Below are positions 36,823 to 47,932 of a stretch of DNA of 64,000 nt, piece after piece. A program made the translations under genes and the position numbers. The stretch covers positions 124,001 through 188,000 of the forward strand of contig JAKAXB010000002.1 in NCBI GenBank assembly GCA_021816765.1, in the 5' to 3' direction. How positions within the stretch are numbered: position 1 is the stretch's first letter; each line of letters begins with the position of its first letter. The notes beneath the pieces were generated by a model. The model had not been told where the DNA came from. It worked only from the letters and a program-made list of their open reading frames with translations, and did not search any database. This DNA comes from Natronospirales bacterium (lineage in GTDB: Bacteria; Pseudomonadota; Gammaproteobacteria; Natronospirales; REEB76).

Positions 36823-37662
36823 TCAGCCGGCGTGCAGATCTTTGTCCCGTTCCACCATGGCATAGGCCGAGTGGTTGTGGATGGACTCGAAGTTCTCCGA
36901 TTCCACGGAGTAGGCGCGGACGCGTTCATCGGCGTTGAATTTCACGGCGATGTCGCGCACCATGTCCTCCACAAATTTTGGGTTGTCGTAAGCGCGCTCG
37001 GTGACGTATTTTTCGTCAGGACGTTTCAGCAGACCATAGAGTTCGCAGGATGCTTCCTGTTCTACCACGTCAATCAGTTCTTCCAGCCATATAAAGCCAC
37101 GCGTCCGGCAATCCACCGTCACGTGGGAACGCTGGTTATGGGCACCGTAGTCGGAGATTTTCTTGGAGCAGGGACAAAGGCTGGTCACCGGTACCACGAT
37201 TTTGATACGCAGGCAGTTCTGATTGTCCTTGCGCTGGCCGACGAATGTGACATCGTAATCCAGCATGCTTTGCACGCCGGACACCGGCGCTTTCTTGGAA
37301 ATGAAGTAGGGGAAGCGCATCTCGATGTGACCGGAACGGGCGCCGAGGCGCTCGGTTATTTCAGCCAGCATTCCCTTGAATGATTCCACGGTGATCTCGC
37401 GCTCATATTGATTGAGGATTTCCACGAAGCGCGACATGTGTGTGCCCTTGAAATTATGCGGCAGGTCCACGTACATGCTGAAGGTCGCCACGGTGTGCTG
37501 TTCGCCGCCGGAACGGTCCCGCACCCGGATAGGGTGGCGTATGTCCTTGATACCCACCTTGTTGATGGGGATGCGGCGCAGATCCGTGCTGGCCTGCACA
37601 TCGGCGATAGGGAGGACCTCGGCCTTGGCCGGACGGCTGGGTGTCATGCTGAAATTTTCCAT
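36823..37662 (-). CDS. folE2: GTP cyclohydrolase I, type IB
   Basis: A 279-residue protein of the FolE2/COG1469 family, unrelated in sequence to FolE. It makes dihydroneopterin triphosphate for folate or queuosine from GTP. Conserved parts: [40 protein letters not shown] (contains the active-site Cys) and [12 protein letters not shown]. The start at 37662 was preferred to longer frames; MTPSRPAK at 37647 is another option. Type IB enzymes often work when zinc is short, but no Zur box was identified. The gene is convergent with the kinase gene. Confidence 0.94.
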   Translation of the reverse strand: MENFSMTPSRPAKAEVLPIADVQASTDLRRIPINKVGIKDIRHPIRVRDRSGGEQHTVATFSMYVDLPHNFKGTHMSRFVEILNQYEREITVESFKGMLAEITERLGARSGHIEMRFPYFISKKAPVSGVQSMLDYDVTFVGQRKDNQNCLRIKIVVPVTSLCPCSKKISDYGAHNQRSHVTVDCRTRGFIWLEELIDVVEQEASCELYGLLKRPDEKYVTERAYDNPKFVEDMVRDIAVKFNADERVRAYSVESENFESIHNHSAYAMVERDKDLHAG

Positions 37663-37809
37663 TTGACCTGCCTCGACGAGTGGGGTGCAACCGGCGAATA
37701 TATTGGGGCACAACCGGGATTTTCCACCGGAGACCGCGGGATGCGGCATACGGGTTGCCGCTGAGGTTGTCCGGCTAGGATACTCAGGGGTTGGAAAAAG
37801 TCCACCCGC

Positions 37810-39714
37810 TCAGTGGTGGGCGGCGCGTGGCTGGCGCCTGGTTTGCGGCTGTTGTGCGGCGAGCCAGGCCGTCACGGATTGCTGAACACCCGGGGCGTCC
37901 AAGCCGGCACTTTTGAGACATTCATCCCGGGAGCCGTGTTCCACAAAACGGTCGGGAATGCCCAGGTTAAGCATGGGCTTGTATATGCCGTGGACGACAA
38001 GGAATTCATTCACTGCGCCGCCGGCACCGCCGGCGATGGCGTTGTCCTCAAGGGTGATCAGGCAGTCATGGCTGGCGGCGAGTTCCAGGATCAGCTTCCC
38101 ATCCAGCGGTTTTACAAAGCGCATGTTGACCAGCGTCGCATCCAGTGCTTCGGCAGTGACGCGTGCCGTTTCCACCATCGCGCCGAAAGCGAGCAGGGCA
38201 AGCTTCTTGCCGCGACGGCGCACTTCTGCCTTGCCGATGGACAGGGCCTGCATGTGCTTTTCAATCTTGATACCGGGGCCACGGCCGCGCGGATAGCGTA
38301 CCGCTGCCGGCTGATTCAGCGTCATGCCCGTGTAAAGCATCTGCCGGCATTCGTTTTCATCCGCTGGCGCCATCAACACCAGATTCGGCAGACAGCGCAT
38401 GTAGGTGAAATCGTAGCTACCCGCATGGGTGGGACCATCGGGTCCCACGAGGCCGGCACGGTCAATCGCAAATAGTACCGGCAGATTCTGCAATGCCACA
38501 TCGTGCACCAATTGGTCATAAGCGCGCTGCAGGAAGGTGGAATAAATCGCAACCACCGGCTTCAAGCCCCCGCAGGCGAAGCCCGCGGCCAGAGTCACCG
38601 CATGCTGTTCGGCGATACCCACGTCGAAGTAGCGTTCCGGGAAGCGCTGCTCGAATTCCACCAGTCCCGAGCCCTCGCGCATGGCTGGCGTGATGGCCAC
38701 AAGCCGCGGTTCCTGCTGCGCCATGTCGCAAAGCCATTGACCGAATACATCAGAATAGGTTGGATTCACGCCCGGTTTTTCCTTGATCTCGCCCGTAGCC
38801 GGATCAAAGGCGGACGGCCCGTGCCATTTGATCGGATCCTTTTCCGCCGGTTCGTAGCCTTTGCCCTTGCGCGTCACCACATGCAGGAATTGCGGTCCCT
38901 TGAGAACGCGCATGTTGCGCAAGGTTTTGACCAGCGTGTCCACGTCGTGACCGTCTATGGGGCCGATGTAATTGAAGCCGAGTTCTTCGAACAGTGTGCC
39001 GGGTGCCACCATGCCCTTCATGAATTCCTCGGAACGTCTTGCCAGTTCGCGCACCGGCGGCATGATGGAGAGCGCTTTCTTGCCGCCCTCGCGGATATGC
39101 GAGTACACGCGTCCGGAAAGCACTTTTGCAAAATAATTAGATAACGCGCCCACATTGCCGGAGATGGACATATCGTTATCGTTGAGCACCACCAGCAGGT
39201 CTGCGTTCAGGCTGCCGGCATGATTGAGCGCCTCGAAGGCTATACCGGCGGTCATGGCGCCGTCTCCGATGAGCGCCACCGCACGGCGATCCTCGCCTTT
39301 CTGTTTTGCGGCGAGTGCCATACCAAGGGCGGCGCTGATGCTGGTGCTGGAGTGCCCCACACCGAAGGTATCGAACTCGCTTTCATCGCGCTTCGGGAAC
39401 GGTGCAAGCCCATGCCACCTGCGGATGGTATGCAGCCGGTCCCGGCGACCAGTGAGCACCTTGTGCGGATAGGCCTGATGGCCCACGTCCCACACCAGTC
39501 GGTCACGGGGTGTATTGAAAACATAGTGCAGCGCAACCGTGAGCTCCACCACGCCAAGCCCGGCGGCGAAATGGCCGCCCACGTTGCTTACGGTCTGAAT
39601 CAGGAAGGCGCGCAGTTCATCCGTAACCTGCTTGAGGTCGGATTCAGGGAGCGCGCGCAGGTCTTCGGGGGAATTGATGCGTGTGAGCAGGGGAAATGCG
39701 GCAAGATCGGTCAT
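37810..39714 (-). CDS. dxs: 1-deoxy-D-xylulose-5-phosphate synthase
   Basis: A 634-residue thiamine-diphosphate enzyme, the first step of the MEP isoprenoid pathway. Motifs: [55 protein letters not shown] (ThDP/Mg site) with [18 protein letters not shown], and [17 protein letters not shown] (catalytic Glu). It forms the xseB-ispA-dxs arrangement, dxs being last, about 100 bp after ispA. Confidence 0.98.
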   Translation of the reverse strand: MTDLAAFPLLTRINSPEDLRALPESDLKQVTDELRAFLIQTVSNVGGHFAAGLGVVELTVALHYVFNTPRDRLVWDVGHQAYPHKVLTGRRDRLHTIRRWHGLAPFPKRDESEFDTFGVGHSSTSISAALGMALAAKQKGEDRRAVALIGDGAMTAGIAFEALNHAGSLNADLLVVLNDNDMSISGNVGALSNYFAKVLSGRVYSHIREGGKKALSIMPPVRELARRSEEFMKGMVAPGTLFEELGFNYIGPIDGHDVDTLVKTLRNMRVLKGPQFLHVVTRKGKGYEPAEKDPIKWHGPSAFDPATGEIKEKPGVNPTYSDVFGQWLCDMAQQEPRLVAITPAMREGSGLVEFEQRFPERYFDVGIAEQHAVTLAAGFACGGLKPVVAIYSTFLQRAYDQLVHDVALQNLPVLFAIDRAGLVGPDGPTHAGSYDFTYMRCLPNLVLMAPADENECRQMLYTGMTLNQPAAVRYPRGRGPGIKIEKHMQALSIGKAEVRRRGKKLALLAFGAMVETARVTAEALDATLVNMRFVKPLDGKLILELAASHDCLITLEDNAIAGGAGGAVNEFLVVHGIYKPMLNLGIPDRFVEHGSRDECLKSAGLDAPGVQQSVTAWLAAQQPQTRRQPRAAHH

Positions 39715-39821
39715 GGGGGCTCACTGTGGGTAAAGCTTATTATCCGAGCTTTATACCGTCTTCTTCAAGCAAGGATTCCGTCGGGAAGAACTGTCAAAAA
39801 CGGGGAACTGAATATCCTCCT

Positions 39822-40712
39822 TTATCGTACGCGCGTGACAATGTAATCAGACAGCCACGTCAAAGGCTCGGCAGCGTCACCGAAAGGTGCGAGCGCCTCA
39901 AGCGCACTGTGGTGCAGATCGAGGGCGTGCTGGCGGGATTCCGCAAGGCCCAGCACGCTCGGGTAGGTGGGCTTATGCAGTGAAGCATCGGCACCGGCCT
40001 GCTTGCCGAGGGTTTCGGTTTTGCCTTCCACATCGAGTATGTCGTCACGGATCTGAAAGGCCAGACCGGCGCATTTTCCATAGCGGTCCAGCGCCGCGCG
40101 TTTTTCCACCGTCAGCCCCTGCGCACTCTGGACAGCAAGCAGCACGCTGGCGCGAATCAGCGCACCGGTCTTGCGGATATGCATGAGCTCCAGTTCCTCG
40201 AGGCTCAGGGACTGGCCGGCGGCAGCCAGGTCCATTGCCTGGCCACCGGCCATGCCGGCGGAGCCGCTGGCCACCGCCACCGTACGGATCATCTCCACGC
40301 GGGTGGCCGGCAGCGCAACGATGCTTTTGTCCTCCGCCAGAATCTGGAACGCCAACACCTGCAGCGCGTCGCCGGCGAGGATGGCGGTGGCTTCGTCAAA
40401 GGCTTTGTGACAAGTGGGCCGACCGCGGCGCAAGTCGTCGTTATCCATGGCCGGCAGATCATCGTGGATGAGGGAATAGGCATGGATAATTTCCATCGCC
40501 GCTGCCGGGCCATCCAGCCGTTCGGCCGGCACACCCAGCACCTCGCCGGTGGCGTAGATCAGCAGGGGTCGAAGACGCTTGCCGCCGCCCAGCACCGCGT
40601 AGCGCATGGCGGCATGCAGCCGGTGGGGTGGCTTGTCAGAGAGGGGCAACCAGTGGTCCAGAACCGATTGGATGCGTCCTGCATACTCCGGCACCCGCTC
40701 CCGGAAGGGCAT
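39822..40712 (-). CDS. ispA: Polyprenyl (farnesyl) diphosphate synthase
   Basis: A 296-residue all-helical prenyltransferase. The first aspartate-rich motif is HDDLPAMDNDDLRRG and the second is FQIRDDILDVEGKTE; GGKRLRPLLIYATGE near residue 46 is also conserved. It joins C5 units from the MEP pathway, so it sits functionally downstream of Dxs in the same operon. The ATG is 3 bp after the xseB stop. Confidence 0.96.
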   Translation of the reverse strand: MPFRERVPEYAGRIQSVLDHWLPLSDKPPHRLHAAMRYAVLGGGKRLRPLLIYATGEVLGVPAERLDGPAAAMEIIHAYSLIHDDLPAMDNDDLRRGRPTCHKAFDEATAILAGDALQVLAFQILAEDKSIVALPATRVEMIRTVAVASGSAGMAGGQAMDLAAAGQSLSLEELELMHIRKTGALIRASVLLAVQSAQGLTVEKRAALDRYGKCAGLAFQIRDDILDVEGKTETLGKQAGADASLHKPTYPSVLGLAESRQHALDLHHSALEALAPFGDAAEPLTWLSDYIVTRVR

Positions 40713-40715
40713 GGA

Positions 40716-40961
40716 CTATTCGTCCTTGGCGTCGAACGGGGTGAGTCTGGCCTGGCCGTCCTTTTCCACCAGCATTTCCACCTTGAGTTCGGCCTGCTTC
40801 AGGGCCGTCTGGCATCGGCGGGTGAGGGCGATGCCGCGTTCGAAATGCTTCAGAGCCGCGTCCAGGTTGAGGTCGCCTTTTTCCAGTGTGGCGACGATGC
40901 TCTCGAGTTCCTTGAGGGCGGCTTCAAAATCCGGGGCCTCGGCTTTGCTGGACTTGGCCAC
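40716..40961 (-). CDS. xseB: Exodeoxyribonuclease VII small subunit
   Basis: An 81-residue protein, the normal size, whose core is DFEAALKELESIVATLEKGD and ALKHFERGIALTRRCQTAL. The GTG start at 40961 follows AAGGAG; a longer in-frame start at 41069 would add unconserved residues. It joins XseA (not in the window) in a nuclease that cuts single-stranded DNA. It is the first gene of the xseB-ispA-dxs operon. Confidence 0.95.
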   Translation of the reverse strand: MAKSSKAEAPDFEAALKELESIVATLEKGDLNLDAALKHFERGIALTRRCQTALKQAELKVEMLVEKDGQARLTPFDAKDE

Positions 40962-41288
40962 GGTTGTCTCCTTGCGGACAGGCCCTTCCGGCCTGTTTCC
41001 GCTAGCGGGATGCAGCGGCAGTTTCAATGCAGTATCAACGCCCGGGAAATGCAGAAATTGCATTTTCACATTTTGAGCTGGAAAAGTGTCACGCCGACCT
41101 TACACAGGCGCTCACCCGCTGCACGTTACACGCCGCGGGTATGCCGGTCAACGCGAGACTTTGTGAGAGACTGAGAGTTGACATCATCCGCAGTGGGGGC
41201 TAGATTGAAGCCATGACTTAGACTAAGTCTAACCAAGGTTGAGCGCCGCCCGGCGCATGATTCCGCTACGCACATTTGGAGGAAATTT
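40962..41288. promoter_or_regulatory. Divergent regulatory region between xseB and the rubrerythrin operon
   Basis: A 327-base gap with no gene. A strong sigma-70-like promoter reads toward the rubrerythrin gene: TTGACA at 41178-41183, a 17-base spacer and TAGATT at 41201-41206. The perfect palindrome TTAGACT-A-AGTCTAA (41218-41232) falls just past the predicted start site (about 41213). GGAGGAAA at 41279 is the ribosome site. The xseB side shows no clear promoter. Confidence 0.7.
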
Positions 41289-41711
41289 ATGAGCAAGCTT
41301 AAAGGCACCAAGACCGAGGAGAATCTCAAGTACGCCTTCTCGGGTGAGTCCCAGGCCAACCGCCGTTACCTGTACTTCGCCGCGAAGGCGGACGTGGAAG
41401 GTTACAACGACGTATCCGCCGTATTCCGCTCCACCGCGGAAGGCGAGACCGGGCATGCCCACGGCCATCTGGAGTACCTCGAAGCGGTGGGCGATCCGGC
41501 CACCGGTCTGCCCATCGGCCCGACCGCCAGCAACCTCAAGGCGGCCATCGCCGGCGAAACCCACGAGTACACGGATATGTATCCCGGCATGGCCAAGGTC
41601 GCCCGCGAGGAAGGCTTTACGGAAATCGCCGACTGGTTCGAGACTCTCGCCAAGGCGGAGCGTTCCCACGCCAACCGTTTCACCAAGGCGCTGGACGGCC
41701 TCGGCAAGTAA
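41289..41711 (+). CDS. rbr: Rubrerythrin-family protein (single-domain, no rubredoxin tail)
   Basis: A 140-residue ferritin-like diiron protein. Repeated Glu/His motifs include [53 protein letters not shown] and [15 protein letters not shown]. These provide the carboxylates and histidines of the diiron site. The C-terminal rubredoxin domain of classical rubrerythrins is missing, as in sulerythrin-type proteins; electrons must come from another protein. Rubrerythrins reduce hydrogen peroxide. It is first in a four-gene unit behind a strong promoter with a palindrome, which suggests peroxide- or iron-controlled expression. Confidence 0.95.
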   Translation: MSKLKGTKTEENLKYAFSGESQANRRYLYFAAKADVEGYNDVSAVFRSTAEGETGHAHGHLEYLEAVGDPATGLPIGPTASNLKAAIAGETHEYTDMYPGMAKVAREEGFTEIADWFETLAKAERSHANRFTKALDGLGK

Positions 41712-41732
41712 AGCTCCCGAGGAAATGAAATG

Positions 41733-41755
41733 GCGGGGGCGCGCGGCGCCCCCGC
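41733..41755 (+). other. Strong GC hairpin between rubrerythrin and the Fe-S gene
   Basis: GCGGGGGCGC (41733-41742) and GCGCCCCCGC (41746-41755) form a perfect 10-bp stem with a 3-base loop. No T-run follows, so it is probably a transcript-stabilising or partial-termination structure that would give more rubrerythrin than downstream products. Confidence 0.6.
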
Positions 41756-41780
41756 ACATAATCCGCAGAAGGAAAGCAGC

Positions 41781-43127
41781 ATGGCAAACCGCGGTGCAGC
41801 GCGGGGCGAGGGCGGTCTTGAAGCCCCAACCCGCCATCCCATCCACTGGCAGAACCCGGACTTCGGCGACGAGGAATCCCTCTTCCAGGAGCTGCACAGG
41901 GTATTCGACATTTGTCACGGATGCCGCCGCTGCTTCAGCCTGTGCAACTCCTTTCCCACGCTCTTCGATGCCATCGACAATTCCAAAACCATGGAACTCG
42001 ATGCCGTGGATCGCAAGGTCTATTGGCAGGTGGTGGACCATTGCTACCTGTGCGACATGTGTTATATGACCAAATGTCCGTACGTGCCGCCGCATCCCTG
42101 GAACGTGGATTTCCCGCATTTGATGCTGCGCGCCAAGGCCCTCAAGTTCAAAAACCAGGGTGCCGGTTTCCGCGACAGGATACTTTCATCGCCTGACAAG
42201 CTCGGCAAGCTCGCCGGCATCCCGGTCGTGGTGCAGACCGTGAACGCGCTGAACCACAACGGTGTGGCCCGCAAACTCATGGACAAAACCCTCGGCATTC
42301 ATCCCGATGCGGTGGTTCCGGAATTTCACAGCGACAGCGCGCGCAAGCGTCTGAAGACCCACACACCGCTCGCGGTGCATGCGGAGCCCGCGGAGGGCAC
42401 GCGGGGCAAAGTGGCGATCTTCTTCACCTGCTACGGCAACCACAACCAGCCGGAACTGGCCGGGGATCTGCTGGCGGTGTTCGAGCACAACGGCATCCCG
42501 GTACGGCTGACCCCCCGGGAGCGCTGCTGCGGCATGCCCAAGCTGGAGCTGGGTGACCTGGAGAGCATCAGAAAATCCAAGGAAGAGAACATCCCCATAC
42601 TGGCAAAACTGGTGGACGAGGGATATGACATCGTCGCCCCCATCCCATCCTGTGTGCTCATGTTCAAGCAGGAATTGCCGCTCATGTTCCCGGATGATGA
42701 GCAGGTGAAAAAAGTTCGGGACAACATCTACGATCCGTTTGAATACCTGATGTTGCGCCACAAGGCGGGCAAGCTCAAGACGGAATTCAAGCAATCCCTG
42801 GGCAAAGTGTCCTACCACGTTCCCTGCCACCAGCGCGTGCAGAACATCGGCCTGAAAACCAGGGAGACACTGGAGCTGGTGCCGGATACGCAGGTGGAGG
42901 TCATCGAGCGCTGCTCCGGTCACAACGGCACCTACGCAGTGAAAAGCGAGTTCCACGCGATCTCCATGAAGATCGGCCAGCCGGTAATGGAGCGGGTGGC
43001 TGGCTCCGGTTGTAACCACTACACCAGCGACTGCCCCATGGCGGCGGAGCAGATCCAGAATGGCCTGCCGGACCGTCGCGAACCGGAATCACCCATGAGA
43101 TTGCTGAGAATGGCCTACGGTCTGTAA
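41781..43127 (+). CDS. GlpC/heterodisulfide-reductase-like iron-sulfur protein
   Basis: A 448-residue soluble protein. Two 4Fe-4S motifs lie near the N-terminus: [11 protein letters not shown] and [14 protein letters not shown]. Two CCG-type modules follow: [13 protein letters not shown] ... [12 protein letters not shown], and [13 protein letters not shown] ... [10 protein letters not shown], in which the second CC pair reads CS. This layout is that of GlpC and HdrD-type electron-transfer subunits. Next to a rubrerythrin lacking its rubredoxin domain, it is the best candidate reductant. The start at 41781 follows AGAAGGAAAG. No flavoprotein or glpAB genes are nearby, so the glycerol role is unlikely. 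Confidence 0.9.
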   Translation: MANRGAARGEGGLEAPTRHPIHWQNPDFGDEESLFQELHRVFDICHGCRRCFSLCNSFPTLFDAIDNSKTMELDAVDRKVYWQVVDHCYLCDMCYMTKCPYVPPHPWNVDFPHLMLRAKALKFKNQGAGFRDRILSSPDKLGKLAGIPVVVQTVNALNHNGVARKLMDKTLGIHPDAVVPEFHSDSARKRLKTHTPLAVHAEPAEGTRGKVAIFFTCYGNHNQPELAGDLLAVFEHNGIPVRLTPRERCCGMPKLELGDLESIRKSKEENIPILAKLVDEGYDIVAPIPSCVLMFKQELPLMFPDDEQVKKVRDNIYDPFEYLMLRHKAGKLKTEFKQSLGKVSYHVPCHQRVQNIGLKTRETLELVPDTQVEVIERCSGHNGTYAVKSEFHAISMKIGQPVMERVAGSGCNHYTSDCPMAAEQIQNGLPDRREPESPMRLLRMAYGL

Positions 43128-43198
43128 GGCCGCTACTTTATTCCTCGTCCCGGTAATGGGGATGGAAAAATAGGCAAAGTGCTTTACTCTGCGAAGTT

Positions 43199-43219
43199 AT
43201 TCTGTGTCTGATTCAGAAT
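43199..43219 (+). promoter_or_regulatory. Inverted repeat ATTCTG-N9-CAGAAT before the EncFtn-like gene
   Basis: ATTCTG (43199-43204) and CAGAAT (43214-43219) are exact inverted repeats with a 9-base centre. It ends 17 bp before the start codon, overlapping the leader. The intergenic gap (43128-43236) is the only one of that size in the unit, so an internal promoter is possible. The regulator is unknown. Confidence 0.4.
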
Positions 43220-43236
43220 GAATGGAGGAATGAACC

Positions 43237-43527
43237 ATGGCAAGCGCGGGCTATCACGAACCGATTGAGGAACTGTCCGACGAAGTCCGCGACTTTCACC
43301 GGGCGGTGGTGTCCCTGATGGAGGAACTGGAAGCGGTGGACTGGTACAACCAGCGGGTGTATGCCTGCAAGGACAGGGAACTGACCGCCATCCTGGCGCA
43401 TAACCGCGACGAGGAGATGGAGCACGCCTCCATGGTGCTGGAATGGATCCGCCGACACAGTCCGCGCTTTGATCATGAACTGAAGGAGTATCTCTTCAGC
43501 AAGGGTTCCATTACCGACCACGAATAG
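43237..43527 (+). CDS. Encapsulated-ferritin-like (EncFtn) protein
   Basis: A 96-residue protein, two helices in a ferritin-like half-bundle. The block VVSLMEELEAVDWYNQRV and ILAHNRDEEMEHASMVLEWI matches the Rhodospirillum rubrum encapsulated ferritin, from memory of that sequence. Glu30, Trp36, Tyr37, Glu60 and His63 line up with its ferroxidase residues (Glu32, Trp38, Tyr39, Glu62, His65). The chain stops at SKGSITDHE; the C-terminal encapsulin-targeting tail of R. rubrum EncFtn is absent, and no encapsulin gene is in the window. It should oxidise Fe(II) as a decamer-like ring but would not be delivered to a shell. It sits between an Fe-S protein and DUF3501. Confidence 0.85.
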   Translation: MASAGYHEPIEELSDEVRDFHRAVVSLMEELEAVDWYNQRVYACKDRELTAILAHNRDEEMEHASMVLEWIRRHSPRFDHELKEYLFSKGSITDHE

Positions 43528-43545
43528 CCTGAAAAGGATTGCCGC

Positions 43546-44130
43546 ATGAAAAAGATCGAGTGCACGGATTTATTGAGTCTTGAGGAGTACGCGCAGAAGC
43601 GTGCCGCCTTCCGCGAGCAGATCATGCAGCACAAAAAAGCGCGCGCTCTGCCCATCGGCCCCAACGTGACGCTGCTGTTCGAGGACAATCTGACCATGCA
43701 GTACCAGATTCAGGAGATGCTGCGCGCCGAGCGTATTTTCGAGCCCGCCGGTATCCAGGAGGAACTGGACGCCTACAACCCGCTGATCCCGGACGGCAGC
43801 AACTGGAAGGCCACCATGCTTATCGAGTTCGAGGGCATCGCGGAGCGCCAGCAGGCACTTGCCCGCTTCATCGGCATCGAAGACAAGGTGTGGGTGCAGG
43901 TTGCAGGCCGGGACAAGGTGTACGCGGTTGCAGACGAGGATATGGAACGTGAGAACGCCGACAAGACTTCCTCGGTGCATTTCCTGCGCTTCGAGCTCAC
44001 GCCGCCGATGGTGCAGTCGCTCAAGGGCGGCGCCGCGCTCGGTTCCGGCGTGAATCACCCCAATTACGCGCACAAGACCGCGCCGGTACCGGACAGCCTG
44101 CGTGCCGCGCTGCTCGCCGATCTCGCCTGA
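43546..44130 (+). CDS. DUF3501 family protein
   Basis: A 194-residue soluble protein with the DUF3501 signature sequence: RALPIGPNVTLLFEDNLTMQ, then QIQEMLRAERIFEPAGIQEE and LIPDGSNWKATMLIEF. No catalytic motif is recognised and no function is known to me. In other proteobacteria DUF3501 genes lie beside rubrerythrin and GlpC-like Fe-S genes, as they do here, pointing to a shared oxidant or metal-related job. The start is 18 bp after the EncFtn-like gene. Confidence 0.88.
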   Translation: MKKIECTDLLSLEEYAQKRAAFREQIMQHKKARALPIGPNVTLLFEDNLTMQYQIQEMLRAERIFEPAGIQEELDAYNPLIPDGSNWKATMLIEFEGIAERQQALARFIGIEDKVWVQVAGRDKVYAVADEDMERENADKTSSVHFLRFELTPPMVQSLKGGAALGSGVNHPNYAHKTAPVPDSLRAALLADLA

Positions 44131-46107
<1,977 letters not shown>

Positions 46108-46238
46108 GCGTAGTAGCGCGGTTGGCGGGCCATATGACCTGCTTGTGATGATCATTCCTGCTGCACAATAATGATTTCAAAAAACGTCCAAGCGCGGGTG
46201 CGGCTATCCGTGTTCAACATTACGACACGCAGAACCCG

Positions 46239-47867
46239 TTATCCGCTCAATTTTCGCTGCGTATCAACATGGCGCGCCGGCGGACTCCTTCCGAGAATCA
46301 TATCGGCGGTTTTCTCGGCGATCATGATTACCGGTGCGTTGGTGTTTCCGCCGACAATAGTCGGCATGACGGACGCGTCCACTACCCGCAGCCCCTCCAG
46401 GCCGTGAATACGGAGCGCGCTGTCAACGACTGCCATCTCATCGCCGCCCATTTTGCAGGTACCGACGGGGTGATACACCGTGTCCGCCCGCTGGCGGATG
46501 ATATTGCGGATATCCTTATCGGTTCTGATCGCGCCCGTATGGATATCCCTGCCGCGATAGGCGGTAAGCGCCGGTGCTTCCATGATCTCCCGCATCAACT
46601 TGAAGCCGTGCACCATGCCATCGAGGTCCTCTTCCTCGCCGAAGAAGTTCGGATCAATAAGTGGAGCCGCCAGAGGATCGACGCTGCGCAGGCCCACGCA
46701 TCCCCTGCTTTTCGGCCGCAATAGGCACACATGGCAGCTGTAACCGTGCCCGAGGTGCAGCTTCCGGGCGTGATTGTCCACGATGCCGGTCACGAAATGC
46801 AGCTGGAAATCCGGCGCCGCGGAGCCCGGATCGCTCTTGAGAAAGCCGCCCGCCTCGGCGTAATTGCTGGTCAACATGCCTGTGCGGTGCTTTCGGTACT
46901 CACCAATCGCCTTCAGCATTCGCAGGCCGCCGATAAAGGACAGGCCAAAGAGATCCTTGGATTTCGACCTGTAGCAGGTAACATAATCTATGTGATCCTG
47001 CAGATTGTTTCCCACGCCCGGCAGCGAGTGGAGTATCGGTATGCCGTGCTTGGCCAGTGCCTCGCGCGGCCCGATTCCGGATAACATCAGCAGTTGGGGT
47101 GATTGCAGCGCGCCCGCGCTGAGGATCACCTCTTTCCCCGCCTTGATCTCTGCGCTCCCATCGCGTCCGCGGTAGACGATGCCTACGGCCCGTTTTCTCT
47201 CGAGGAGAATGCGCGTCGCGCGCGCCTCCGTGATCACAGTCAAATTAGGGCGACCGAGCGCTGGGGTCAAAAACGCCTGGGCGGCACTCCACCGCTCGCC
47301 GTTCTTCTGGGTCACCTGGTAGAGTCCAACGCCTTCCTGCCGCGCGCCATTGAAGTCCAGGTTCCTGGAATACCCGGCCTGTTCAGCGGCTTTCAGGAAG
47401 GCCTCGTCAATAAGATTCGGGGAGCGCAGATCGGCGACGTTCAGCGGGCCCCCGACGCCGTGGAACTCATCCTCACCGCGCTCCTGGTTTTCAGAACGCT
47501 TGAAGTAGGGAAGGACCTCGCTGTAGGACCAGCCGTCGTTGCCGAGCGCGGCCCAGTGATCGTAGTCGGAACGATGACCACGCATATAAATCATGGCGTT
47601 TATGGAGCTGCTGCCGCCCAGGGTCTTGCCGCGTGGCTGATAGCCGCGGCGGTTATTGAGTCCCGGCTGTGGCTCGGTGAGAAACGCCCAATTCACATGC
47701 CGCGTCGGCAGGATTACGGCGATGCCGGCCGGAACGTGAATGAACGTACTCCGATCGGGCTTGCCCGCCTCGATCAGGCACACCTTGATGGCGGGATCAG
47801 CCGAGAGGCGATCGGCGAGTACACAACCCGCCGATCCGGCACCGACGATGATGTAGTCATACTGCAT
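46239..47867 (-). CDS. GMC-family alcohol dehydrogenase (AlkJ/choline dehydrogenase-like)
   Basis: A 542-residue flavoprotein. The FAD fingerprint MQYDYIIVGAGSAGCVLADR starts the protein, setting the start at 47867. GMC signatures GKTLGGSSSINAMIYMRGH and the C-terminal GNTNAPVIMIAEKTADMIL with the catalytic His in YHPVGTCKMGG are intact. In the alk operon context it would oxidise the fatty alcohol made by AlkB to the aldehyde. BetA-like choline oxidation is the alternative. It is the last gene of alkB-rubredoxin-aldH-GMC. Confidence 0.9.
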   Translation of the reverse strand: MQYDYIIVGAGSAGCVLADRLSADPAIKVCLIEAGKPDRSTFIHVPAGIAVILPTRHVNWAFLTEPQPGLNNRRGYQPRGKTLGGSSSINAMIYMRGHRSDYDHWAALGNDGWSYSEVLPYFKRSENQERGEDEFHGVGGPLNVADLRSPNLIDEAFLKAAEQAGYSRNLDFNGARQEGVGLYQVTQKNGERWSAAQAFLTPALGRPNLTVITEARATRILLERKRAVGIVYRGRDGSAEIKAGKEVILSAGALQSPQLLMLSGIGPREALAKHGIPILHSLPGVGNNLQDHIDYVTCYRSKSKDLFGLSFIGGLRMLKAIGEYRKHRTGMLTSNYAEAGGFLKSDPGSAAPDFQLHFVTGIVDNHARKLHLGHGYSCHVCLLRPKSRGCVGLRSVDPLAAPLIDPNFFGEEEDLDGMVHGFKLMREIMEAPALTAYRGRDIHTGAIRTDKDIRNIIRQRADTVYHPVGTCKMGGDEMAVVDSALRIHGLEGLRVVDASVMPTIVGGNTNAPVIMIAEKTADMILGRSPPARHVDTQRKLSG

Positions 47868-47932
47868 GGCTTGCCCCACTGTTGCGGTTCCGTTTCTGGT
47901 TTTGCACCGGCCACCGCGGTATCTTGAAAAGT

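Noticed and set aside
41781-43127. Glycerol-3-phosphate dehydrogenase subunit C (GlpC) as the specific function
   Set aside because: The fold matches GlpC, but no glpA or glpB is nearby and the context is oxidative stress, so only the family name was kept.
41230-44130. Encapsulin shell gene near the EncFtn-like gene
   Set aside because: None of the neighbouring products resembles an HK97-fold encapsulin; the four genes are rubrerythrin, an Fe-S protein, EncFtn-like and DUF3501.
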